Assembly (NCBI RefSeq): GCF_000002985.6
Contig: NC_003283.11
Span: 4,960,001 to 5,024,000 of the forward strand
Length of the DNA stretch: 64,000 bases
Reading direction: 5' to 3'
Source: Caenorhabditis elegans
Lineage: Eukaryota > Nematoda > Chromadorea > Rhabditida > Rhabditidae
The notes below the pieces were generated by a model that saw only the letters and a list, made by a program, of their open reading frames with translations, was not told where the DNA came from and searched no databases. A program made the translations under genes and the position numbers. Shown here one piece after another: positions 13,044 to 23,909 of this stretch (position 1 is the first letter of the stretch; every line of letters begins with the position of its first letter).

Positions 13044-13313
13044 TTCGTAGAGGAGTGAGTGTTGAATTTTTGATGTCTGTTCTAGTTTTTACAGGGCTTT
13101 ATGAGTTCACATCAGATGTCACAGACGTCGAAGCATAAAACACGTTTTCAGATAGATGCTCAAAGAGCTTGAAATAATGACGCATTGTGAATTTAGAAAG
13201 TTTTGGTAATATTTAGAAAACTTTGAATTCTCTGAACTTATCCAAAATTTATTCTCGATTACAGTTTACAATTTATTAATTTTGTAATAATAATAAGAAG
13301 TAATACGATTTAT

Positions 13314-14777
13314 TTACATAAATGTATTCGGATTTGTAGTGCTTACTCTCCGCTTAAATCCCCATTCCAAACGAAAATTATTTCGATATTCGTCACTTTG
13401 CCATATTGCCACATAAAAAGTATTGCTAAATGAGAGCAATGTTAGAAAGGACTGGAAAATACAATTATTAAATGAAGAATTCAACCACTCCAAACTTACA
13501 TTATGAACATACAATATAATTTCCCATGTTGTTTGGAAGTCTCTTTCCCGAAGGAAAAGCGCGATTGCTTGACTGAAAAACCAAGTGAAAATAAATATTG
13601 CCACCGAAAACTGGAGACGTTTCATTGTTTTCAGGGAGTTTTGATTTCCAGTCTGATTTTTTAAATAGAAAATGCAGATTAAAATTATATAGACAAAAGT
13701 GACAATCCCATTGAGGAATAGTGTTAAAATTTTGTGGATGATACTCGAAAAAGTATCCAAAACAAACATTGGTGCACAATCTGGTATATATTCATAATTT
13801 GCCACATAATAGCTATATACAGTTATAGCGCAAGATGTAATGAAAACAGGAAACCCCGTGAAGAAAATATATTTGATTTTTGAAATGCGCATGTATCTGA
13901 AATTCTAACTTTGAGCAAAAATTGTAACATCAGAAAATTCTAAAAAATCATGTTGTGATCTTAGAACTAAGGAGTAGGACCGTATGAACCCTAAACTTTT
14001 CGTCAAAAAATTATTTCGTGCTTTTGACGGTAAGGTCAGTCTTACAGAACTGAAACAAAAAACTGGAGGTTGAATTTTTATAGAAAGATGGCAATTTTTT
14101 CGAAGTTAAAAAACAACTAAAATATTAGAAATTGATGCTTTCTACAAAGCTTCGTGCTTTCATGGTAGGCAGGCGCGGCGTATTGAGGCGAGAGGCAGGC
14201 GGGTATCGCCTTAAGGTCAGGCACGCAGGCGTTTTAATGCTTTAATGGAAACACTAAAATATATCTATTACTCGGAAACAATATTCAGATTCAATCCCCT
14301 TTGAATAAATTTTTCTAGTTCAGAATGCACTGTCATAGTTAATCTAAACTTTTCCTTCTGTTAGGCCGGTAATTGACAACTCACAAAAAAGGAAACTGAA
14401 CAAAACACAAAATATCTAGTACAATAATCAACATAATGATATCTTGAGCAGTTTGCGAAAATATAAAATACGAAATAAACCAAAAGCATTTGTATCGGTT
14501 CATTGGATTCATAAAGTTTAACGCTCCTTCAAAAATTGATCCGAATAGGCAAAATATGTGAAAAGCACATTGAAAACATTGTAGAACTGCTGAAAAATAG
14601 ATTTTTAAAAGCAAGTTATTCATTTTCAAAAACAAGTTAAAACGGACAAGTTCTTGATCGCAGTTGTTTTCTTCTGAAATTCAAGTGAATGAATAGTAAA
14701 TTACCAATAGTTCCAAAAGTGATGAAGAACACTTTATAAGCTGCAGCAAAATATAGGTTTGTGGTTAAAAAGCTCAT
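13314..14777 (-). CDS. SRSX-like chemoreceptor GPCR 2
   Basis: Four exons: 14648-14777 (130 nt), 14385-14589 (205), 13500-13896 (397) and 13314-13451 (138), giving 289 residues. Motifs match its neighbours: GTIGNLLFIHLNF in TM1, DILCFVQFP after TM3, IPDCAPMF before TM5, KTMKRLQFSVAIFIFTWFF in TM6 and SNTFYVAIWQSDEYR at the end of TM7. The first intron has a poor donor, GTCCGT, where the paralogues have GTAGGT or GTAAGT. Reading through it meets a stop after four codons. The gene is otherwise intact, so it may be functional with weak splicing or at an early stage of decay. Confidence 0.7.
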
Positions 14778-15483
14778 TGTTCTGTGAAAAACCCAAGAAT
14801 TTTCAAAGTTTTAATATATACGTCTATGAAAATTCTCTGATGTCAGAAGTCCAGTTCAAAGAATCAGACGTACTCAGAAAATGTTTGATCACCGTTTGCA
14901 GACATGGAAAACATTATGACAGTTGAAAAAGGGTATGCAGAAAAAATTAAAAAAAAAACTAGCCTTTTATAGATTGTTCAAGTGGACAAATTCAAAATAA
15001 CTCAGTTCTGTGTCATTTTACTAAATTGCCGTGGTGGGCAACTTCGGCGAATTCGGCAAATTTGTCGCACACCCCTGGTAAAAAAATTACTGCAATTTTG
15101 TAGCCGTGATGGGACAGCCTGACTCCACGTGGATTATGCCTTAATATCTTCATGATATTTTTTTTCATTGTAGACTCGTCGAATTTTCAGAACGGAAAAC
15201 GTAAAAAGGAAAAAAAAATTTTCTAGGCCTGTATTCTTCACCATTCATAGAATCGATAAAAGTACACACCACCCTCCCCCTTACACGACACCACCACCGC
15301 GAAATAGATCAATTTCTGCGCGCGCATATTGGAAACAATAATAAAGAACCGCCAAAAAATGGCTATTACCTTATTTGTGACACTTTTGTTCTTTCATTCT
15401 CAAGTTTTCTATCTTTTTCGAAACTTGGAAATTGTTGAGATTCCCAAAAAACTCAATAGATTTTTTGAAATTTTACTTTTTCA
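14778..15483. other. Divergent intergenic region
   Basis: This separates the minus-strand receptor 2 from the plus-strand gene at 15494. It holds a CGGCGAATTCGGCAAATTTG repeat near 15042-15061, of the same kind as at 55735-55795. It also holds a fragment of the CACGTGG palindromic MITE near 15108-15130. A TTTTTCAG at 15477-15484, just before the ATG at 15494, is a likely SL trans-splice acceptor. Confidence 0.5.
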
Positions 15484-15493
15484 GTTGCAAACC

Positions 15494-17424
15494 ATGGACA
15501 AAAACTTTGAGGCAGCAATGCTCTATAAAATATGTAAGTTTGTTTTTTAAATACCACCAAATTGCAAAAAAAATTATTTATTTTTTAGGCTACATGGCTC
15601 AAAGTGTTCAAGCTGGTGTACCGTTGGGGCTTGCCACGAGTGCACACAGATCGGCTCCAAATGCTCTTACTGCAACAAAAACCATTTCTGAGGGAAGAGT
15701 TAAAAACCTATTGCAAGACGGAACTTTGCAAAATCAGCCGATTTCTGAGCAACTTGGCGAAACTCGTGCTTCTACACATTCTGGCTCAATTCCGTTGGAA
15801 ACGAAAAATGTCAATCCGTCAGCCCGCTCAGGTGAGTTACTTAGTAACTGAGATTTGGAAGATTAGGAAAGTTATAGTTTCAGGTTGCTCCGGGTCTCGA
15901 GTGGATTTGCCAAGAAAGCCTGCACCTCCTGCAGATCATTCAAATAAGGAACTTCCACTCTTGAAATCGTCAAAGTCTGAAATTCGCGAGGGAGGAAATC
16001 AAGCTGCTACCCAACATATTCAAGAATCCCTCTCCATGCCTCTGCAATTCAAAGCTCAAACTGCTGCAGAACAGGAAATTACCGGTTTCCTACTTTTGAA
16101 ACTGTGGAGACACACTATTCATCAATATCAAGAGAATTTTCTCCAAGGAACCAAAATCCCCACTTCAGTGATTGATAAAGCATTACGATGCTTATTTGAA
16201 AGAAGGATTTCACAGAAGTCGGATCCCACAAAATCTCTGCAAGATGTTCCTGAAACCGTTAACCAACCGGAAATTGCATTCTTCAATAGTCTTCCTCAAT
16301 CCATAATAGATCACTACGAAACTTGGGCTACAGGATTGTTCATGGCGCGCCAATCGATCCCACAAAACGAATGCCAAATTCGCATGCAGACCAGTTTTGA
16401 ACAAATGCTCACCGATTTTCAAAGTCCTCTTCAACCGATGGTTCATCAAGAACGTGTGCCACAACTTCAACAACTACAGATCGAAAAGAAGACTCTAAAG
16501 GGCTCTCGGGAACAAGGTATGGAGCAATCAAATTCATTGGCTGTGCATCCAACAACAGTCCAAGCCGAGTCCCAAACCGTCTCCAAAGATTCGTGCACAC
16601 CTGGATCCCGAGCACTGCAGCAACCAGCTCAATCGATTGACATCGTTGATAAGGAACTACACAATTCTCCAGCAAAAATCCTGAATCTCTTTGATGAACT
16701 TCCAAAGGACACTCTATTGAAGATGCTACAAATGTTGAACCAGAAAAAGGAACACGAAGAGCTTCACCAGTCCGAGAAGTACATGTTGGATTCGATACTG
16801 AAATCTTTGTCAGTACGAATCGATCTTGGGCCAGCTGAGGTCGAATCTACACCAAGAAATCACCCAGCCAAGAAGGATCAATTGGGTGAACCTATCCCTT
16901 CCCGATCTTCGGTCCCGACTCCAGGTAAATTTACTTGCTTCAGATTGATGTTCATATTTAAATAATTGTCTGATTTCTTTCGTTTGTAGATAAATTTTTT
17001 TCAGGATATCTCACCCAAGAGCCACTTCCATCTTCACTTCCATTTCAAATCGATAAAACCACTTTGCAACAAGATTCCAACGTTATCAACCATTTTGCAG
17101 TGACCAAACATCAGATGGAGCAATTGGATTTGCGTCCCGAAACTGTGCGATCAAACTCAAAAGGTGATTAGATTTAAGAAGAACATATTGATTAAATCAT
17201 CTAATTTTTCAGATCAGAAACACCTGGACAGCTCCGACTTTAGTTGGGCTGTAGACCAAGAAAGCTATGAGACAGACGATGAAGATATTGAGGAAGACTA
17301 TGAGCTTGCAAACTTGGACGACATACCACTTCCACCACTTCCGTTCTACCCACGTGTACGCTCCGCACCAAAGTATATTCGAAAAGCTGCTCTGATTGCT
17401 CTTAAAATGGAAAATCTTTTGTAA
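15494..17424 (+). CDS. Unrecognised 564-residue protein, mostly disordered, acidic tail
   Basis: Five exons: 15494-15533, 15589-15831, 15884-16924, 17005-17163 and 17213-17424. All introns are phase 1 with good signals. A TTTTTCAG ten bases before the ATG suggests trans-splicing. There is no signal peptide or membrane segment. Most of the protein is polar (Gln, Ser, Pro, Lys). Two leucine-rich helical patches stand out: around residues 165-200 (ITGFLLLKLWRHTIHQY and on to CLFERRIS) and around residues 355-395 (LFDELPKDTLLKMLQMLNQK, then YMLDSILKSL). The C-terminus is strongly acidic (ETDDEDIEEDYE) and then turns proline-rich and basic. I recognise no family. It could be a nuclear or germ-granule scaffold, but that is a guess. 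A longer single-frame reading of the large exon from 15604 is wrong in its first part. Confidence 0.75.
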
Positions 17425-17993
17425 TGTATTTGTTTATATGTGCCATTGAATATTTATTTTGTATATGTTTTATTATTTGAAGAAATCAAGGTTCTGGCAT
17501 CTACAGTCTATTATGTTAAACTATTCACAAGCAGACCTGAAAGGGAACGAACTACCAAGATGTCTTGCAAAAGTGCACTTCTAGATGGTTTATGGAATAT
17601 CCACCAGCTTATTAGACGAAGAACAAATAATGTGAAAGTTAAAATATCTTTTACGGGGTCACGATCATGTATGACGTAGCACTCTCTCAGTATTTGTGTC
17701 ACAAATTCTATGAATGTGCTATTCAAAGTTTTTCCTAAAATGAGTATTTTCATTTTCATTTCAAGTATGTGCACGATTGAAATTCTTCGTATCACATTAT
17801 GTATCAACTCCTCGATCATTCAAGCAGAAATTTGATCTCATTGTTGTTTGAAACTTGAAATCTGTGAACATTAGAGATCTTAAAACAATTTTCGAACCGT
17901 TTATGCAAATCTGATTTTTAACGACCTTAATTATTTAACAAAACCAATTTATATACAACGTTAATAAGAATATAAAACCAGCAAATAAAGAAT
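17425..17993. other. Intergenic region with one unassigned minus-strand frame
   Basis: This holds the 3' UTR of the plus-strand gene and downstream sequence of receptor 3. A 102-codon minus-strand frame (17511-17819) has more even base composition than its surroundings. It has no recognisable domain and no flanking exons. It is recorded here rather than called as a gene. Confidence 0.3.
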
Positions 17994-19160
17994 TCAGTAG
18001 CTCCCATTCAGACGACTCGCAGAAAAATCCATTGTAGAGGATTTATGCAAAATAAAGTTTGTGTGAAAAACAATAGCGGATGAAGTTTGTACTTTTTTCG
18101 GCCACCAGACACTATAAAATTGTTTTCGATATTCTTTGCTCCTCCACATGGTCACATAAAACGTGTTACTATATGCCAAAGATGTGAGTAATGACTGAAA
18201 AATTAGGTAAGATTAAAATTTTGAGATACTGAACTATTTATAGGGACATTATGAAGTCTTCTCTCTTCTCAAAGAAGAATGCTTCCGTATCAACTCTAAC
18301 TATTTCTACTTACGTTATGCGCGAATAGACTCGCTTCAAATGCAGTATACTCTGTCATTTGAAGAATGATCAGTCCGAAAATTTGGCTAAAGAACCATGT
18401 AAAAATGAAAATTCCCACGGAAAACTGAAGACGTTTCATGGTCTTTAATGAACTTGAATTCTCGTGATGTCCTTTTAAATAAAAAGTTCTAATCAGAACA
18501 GCATATATCACAGTGACAAAAACACTCATAAGGAGTATAAAAAGTTTGTAAATTCGGCTTGCTTCAATGGTAAATGCAAATCCCGGAGTACACGCGGGAA
18601 TCCAGTCCTCATTTGTTGCAGTATAACCGTAAACTGTAATGATAATAGAGCAAGTAATAACTGGAAAGGTTGTCACAAAAATGTATTGGGATTTCGAGAT
18701 ATTTCTATAGCTGAAAATTATTGACCTTAATAATTAATTTGGATTTTGATTGATTTAAATAGCACTTACAAAGTTGGGAACTTCACGAAAATTAAAATAT
18801 CCAGAACAATAACCACCATAATAACACTTTGAGCACTTTGAAACAAAACATAAAACGCAATTATTTGATAACATTCTTCTCGATTCAACTGATTTCCCAA
18901 GGTGATATTCCCATCAAACATAGTCCCAACTTGACAGATTATATGGAAAACGCATTGAACACATTGCAATGCGGCTAAAACTCAAAAAATCCAATTAAAA
19001 TAATTTTTTTAAATTGGAAATTTAACTAACATGTTCTAGTTTGAAGGCTTTTTCTTTTAAATGTAAGATGAATAAACAAAACGTTTCCAATTGCTCCGAA
19101 AAAGAGGAATAACAATTTATAAGATGTCACAACGTAAAGATTAATAGTTCGAGAGTCCAT
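17994..19160 (-). CDS. SRSX-like chemoreceptor GPCR 3
   Basis: Four exons: 19031-19160 (130 nt), 18770-18974 (205), 18314-18710 (397) and 17994-18194 (201), giving 310 residues. TM1 contains GAIGNVLFIHLTF. TM3 ends DILIFVKFPTLYRN. The loop before TM5 has WIPACTPGF. TM6 has KTMKRLQFSVGIFIFTWFFSQ and TM7 ends SNTFYVTMWRSKEYR. The first donor is GTTAGT. The last exon is the longest of the five paralogues and gives an extended Ser/Thr-rich cytoplasmic tail of about 40 residues after the conserved EYRKQF. Otherwise it is a normal member of the array. Confidence 0.75.
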
Positions 19161-19946
19161 ACCAACGGAAAAAAAAGATAATGAGACTTGTGTCTCATAT
19201 AATCAGTTTTTCTGCCAAAACCAGACTGATCAGACTTTACGGTTCACTGAATTTTGTTTTTTTTTACCATTGGACTTTTCCTACGAAAAACCATAAATCT
19301 GTCTAAATGATCTGTTGATTATGTAGTCAAATACGAAATAATGTAGTTTATGAGTCTAAATATTTAATAAGCGATGTGTGTATAAAGCCTGATTTTGTTG
19401 CCATGTGTGCACCGTACGTCCACGATTCAAATATTCCGAAATTCCTGATAGACAGACATCGCAAACCTACTGTGGAGATTTTGTGGTGAACGGAAAATGT
19501 CGTGACATTAGTTTTTTTATATGTATTTTCAATTGAATATCAAAATAAGTTTTTCGCAATATATATCTAAATTTTAAATTGTTAAAATTCAAAAGCATTT
19601 TCATGTTCATCTTACAAAAACATTTTTCAAATTTATTTCTAGCTCTGCAAGATTCTCTGTTTTGAAATTTATTTTGCAATTTCAGACAAGTCTCAGCAAA
19701 ATTCAGCAAAAACTCCGCAGAATTGGAAATTTGGCTTATCATCGGAGTAGACAGTTTTTGTTCGAAACTTTTTTTGTTTCACCTATTTTCAAATTAAAAT
19801 TTTCAATTTTTTGACCCTAAACATTCGGTTTAAAAAAATTAATTTTGATGCAGCAGCAGGTAAAAAACATTAATTTCTATATGAACTTGTCACAAAGCAA
19901 ATACAACTTCCGGATGTCTAGAAAAAAAGTTTATTAGTCAGAGAGT
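19161..19946. other. Intergenic region, nothing recognised
   Basis: AT-rich sequence upstream of receptor 3 and downstream of receptor 4. A 91-codon minus-strand frame (19467-19742) is Lys/Asn/Phe-rich and looks like chance. No repeat was recognised. Confidence 0.4.
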
Positions 19947-20973
19947 TTACGATAAATTCATTGTATTCCGGCTTGCAACAATAACCTTCCGATTCAATCC
20001 CCACACCGAACGGAAATTTTTTCGATACTCTCCACTTTTCCACATTGTCACGTAAAATGTATTGCTGTAGGATAGGACAATGAAAAAGGACTGCAAATAA
20101 TATTTTAGGGTTTTAAATTGTCTTTTAAATGCCACATGTCTTACATTATGAACGAAAACAATTTTCTCCCAATGTATGGATCCATCATCGTGCAGGAAAA
20201 CCATTGCCAAGGCTTGACTAACCAGCCACGTAAAAACAAAAATAACTACAGAAAGCTGAAGACGTCTCATGATTTTTATAGAGTCCTTGTTGCGACTTTT
20301 ATTTTTATTCTTGAAAATCCTTATCATAACTATATAGATAATTAAAGTCAATAAGCTCAAAATGAGCATTGAACTTTTGAAAGTATATCTAGATGTTAAT
20401 GCGAACGCAAATAACGGATTGCAAGCATGAATTATATCATCATTTGTAGTAAGATATCCGTATAAAATCACAGTTGAAGAATACAGAAAAACGAAAATGA
20501 AACAACTGGAAAAATATTTCCAATTTGCAAGATTTCTATAGCTGAATTTTTTTTTAAATTTAAAATTCGTATGTAAAACCCGAAAACTTACAATAATGGA
20601 AACTTGACAAAAATCAGCACATCTATCATAATCAATAGCATTAATAATCCTTGAGCTGCCTGGGAAAATATATAAAAAGATATGAAAATGAAACATTCAT
20701 CTCTTCTAATTTCAGTTATAAAAGTCAAAGCTGAGACAAGAATCGTTCCGACAAGACATAAATTTTGGAAAGCGCACTGAACACATTGGAGCAATGCTGA
20801 AAATTTATAAGCTCCTCGTTCGAACATGAAAATACAAACTTACTTGATCGAGAACGCAGTTTTTGTTTTTTGAAAATTAGGTGAATAAAAAGCGAATTTC
20901 CAACAATTCCGATCACAAAAAATGAAAACTTGTATACCGTGACAATGATATTATTAACGGACTCGACGCTCAT
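19947..20973 (-). CDS. SRSX-like chemoreceptor GPCR 4
   Basis: Four exons: 20844-20973 (130 nt), 20592-20796 (205), 20145-20541 (397) and 19947-20090 (144), giving 291 residues. The start was set at the MSVES methionine because it gives the same 130-nt first exon as all paralogues. An in-frame ATG eight codons upstream, at 20997, is possible. Motifs: GIVGNSLFIHLIF, DVLIFVKFPLLYRN, IIHACNPLFA, IMRRLQLSVVIFVFTW and SNTFYVTMWKSGEYR. With receptor 5 it forms a closer pair, sharing YLTTNDD and LHDxGxxxWEK in the loops. Confidence 0.77.
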
Positions 20974-21808
20974 TTCTAGTAGCTTATAGTTTTGCACTTG
21001 CTACGGGAAGTAGAAAATCGGGCAGGTGAGTGATTTCAGAAAACCATGAATGATTTTTTTGGAGGTGAAAACGTTAGGGTACATTTCATTTGTTTGCTTT
21101 GTTCCAAGAAAACACTTGATTGTTTTCTAATTAAAAATTTCTCAACGAGCAAAACTCAGAAAAAAAAACAAGGAAACAAATGTCTACTGATGCTTTGATC
21201 AAAGAACTGAAATTTTATTTTGGTGTGAAAAACTTTTAGAAAAATGATTCATTTTCATGTATAAGTTCAATTATTTTACAGGCAAGAGTTCACACTGTTT
21301 CGGGCCAATCCCTTTTTGTATCCCTTTTAAGTTTAATTTTTTTGCAATTATGTTGCAGATTTTTCAAACGATTATTTCTCTGAAACCAGAAATTCAAAAA
21401 ATTGTTCAACTGACAAAATAATGTTCATAATTGTGTCGTCTTGCTTTTTTAAAAGTTTTCCTTGTTGGAAAAGATTTTGGAAAGTAAATAAAGTGGCCGA
21501 CATCTTGTGAGTCCATTTTGATGAGTGTTACTATATCGACTGTTTTTATTATTTGCTATTATTAACGTTTTCGTAAAATCGCCAAAAAACTTCAAACAAG
21601 AATAGTAAGGCCATTTTGAGCCCATTTGTCACAAATCGCTAATAATATTTATGAATTATTTATTTATTTCAAGTTAAAGTTTAAAGTTAGAGCCCAGATA
21701 GGAACATAACTTTTGAACTTTCTGAAGAGTGTTTCGTGTGACACTTAAACAATCACAAAAAAACAAAAATATCCCAGATTTATTTTTCAAACAACAAATA
21801 ATGTACAT
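20974..21808. other. Intergenic region, nothing recognised
   Basis: Upstream region of receptor 4 and 3' flank of receptor 5. AT-rich, with no supported gene or repeat. Confidence 0.4.
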
Positions 21809-23191
21809 TTAAAACATCGCCAATGTGCTTGACCTTTTAACATCGAAACGCTTGTTAAGTCCCCATAGTGAACGAAAATGTTTTCGGTATTCTTCGCTTT
21901 TCCACATTGTCACGTAAAATGTGTTGCTGTTTGACAAAACTATGAAAAATGCCTGAAATATGTAAAAAATTTCTATTTGAATTTTAACATATAAACCTGA
22001 TTACATTGTGTGTGAACAACATCTTCTCCCATTTTACAGTTCCATTATCGTGCAGGAATAAAATTGCAAAGATTTGATTGACAAACCATGTAAAAATATA
22101 GATGACAACCAAAACTTTCAGACGGTTCAGAATTTTTGAAGAATCATCATTTCGTCCATCTTTTTTCTTTTTATACAATATTATTATAATTATGTACACG
22201 AATAAGGTAATTGAGCTCATGAACAATATTAAACTTTTTGAAATCAAACTGGCTGTGGTGTTCAGTGCAAAAACTGGATTGCAAACATGGATGGTATCAT
22301 CATTTGTTGTGAGATATCCAAATAGAGTGACACTTGATGAATATAAAATAACAAGCATAAAACTTACAAAAAGGTATTTCCGACTAGCAATGTTCATGTA
22401 TCTGAAATATAAAATGAAAATTCACAGTTCATTTGCAACTAAAAGTTTTGTCAAAATACGCGCCCCTCTTTCTCTCATTTCAGTAAAACAGTGATCATTT
22501 TAAAAAATCTTGCTGAATTCCGAAAAACACTTCAATTAGTTTTCAGAAACCATGAAATTCCGCAAAATCTGTCTGAATCAGTGTGACTCACTGTAGTGGG
22601 AATTTGATTAATATCAACAAGTCCAGCATAATTATTAACATCAGCACGCCTTGAGCAGCTTGCGAATAGACATAAAACGAAATATACATGAAACATTCTC
22701 TTCGTTTGATATTGAGTTTCAGTGTTAGTAGAGCACAAAGAGAAGTTCCAAATAAGCATAAAGTTTGGAATACACATTGGGCAGATTGGAGGAGGGCTGA
22801 AAGCATTTAAATTCGAATATTTATAGAAAATTCAGTATTGCTGGAAAACGCCAAGATGTCAAAAATGACCTCACGTATTTGCGCGGGAATGGGAATTCAG
22901 AAAGAATTCGGCTCTGTTTATTTTTATCTTGCAAAATTGAAAAATCATAAAAACTAAGAAATTTTTTAAATCTTTTCAAAACAGTTATATTTGGAATATT
23001 GAGATTCAATTTTGAAAAAAAAACTCAGAAACTATACTCCGCCATAAAAAAAACAACTTACATGATCTCGAACGAAGTTGTTTCACTTTAAAAATCAAAT
23101 GAATAAACAGGCAGTTACCAATTGTCCCAATAAAAAGAAACAAAAATTTATAGAACGTGGCTACTTGATTATTGATGTAATCGATATCCAT
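21809..23191 (-). CDS. SRSX-like chemoreceptor GPCR 5
   Basis: Four exons: 23062-23191 (130 nt), 22592-22796 (205), 22005-22401 (397) and 21809-21952 (144), giving 291 residues. Motifs: GTIGNCLFIHLIF, DLLILIKFPLQYMN, IHVCNPVFA, ILNRLKVLVVIYIFTWFVNQ and SNTFYVTMWKSEEYR. The TM3 region starts LLQSAQCVF rather than LLQCVQC, so one of two cysteines shared by the paralogues is lost. All splice sites are acceptable. It is the last member of the array and is followed upstream by the exchanger pair. Confidence 0.77.
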
Positions 23192-23909
23192 GTTGAATAT
23201 GTATTTGCAATTTTGGGCGAAAATGTAAAAACACGTTGTGTTCTGAATTTTGTTTTTTTACAATATCTCTCACGCACTGCGAATGATTTTTATCAATCAG
23301 AAATTGTTGTTGCCGCTTCTGGAAATAATCTATGTGTCTAGATTTCTAATTGAAATCTGCGTAAACACGAACGAATCCTAATTAGACACCACACATTTAC
23401 CTTTTACGTAACAGAAAAATTATATATTGCAAGTCTAACCTTCCTGGAAAAATGGTTATGACTAAAAATACTATTTTCTAGCTCAAAGTGTATCGCTGAA
23501 TTTTTAAAAAAATTTTTTAGAAAAGTTTTCTTTCGATCGGCAGGTTTCATTAAAAACCTTATTTCAGACAGAAGGACGTGCCCTGTAAATAAAATAGCCA
23601 AAGAAAAACCTTCAAAAAATCTTTTAAATTTATCGAATCTTTCTTTGAAAAAAATGCATTTCAGATTTTGTTTTGAATTTTCGACAAGCAGGTACTGCGC
23701 GCTTTCTTCGAACTCATTTTAAGAACAAAAGTTATGTATTTCAAAATAAATCTGTACACTTTATTTTATTTCACAATGGCAAAAAATTTCAAATTAAAAC
23801 TACAATTGGGAAGACAGGGTTTCTGAGGATCAATCACAACAAATACACGTTTTAGAGACATGCTAACTTTTGGGGGGAAGATGCGTAGGCAAACTGATTC
23901 CTATAATAT
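23192..23909. other. Intergenic region, nothing recognised
   Basis: Sequence upstream of receptor 5 and the 3' flank of the first exchanger gene. Short Phe/Lys-rich frames only. Confidence 0.4.

Noticed and set aside
15604-15883. Start of a 453-codon frame reading through into the large exon
   Set aside because: The spliced model with exons 15494-15533 and 15589-15831 uses good donors and the other frame. This stretch is an exon read out of frame plus an intron.
17511-17819. 102-codon minus-strand frame
   Set aside because: No recognised domain, and it overlaps the likely 3' flank of two genes. Kept only as a note.
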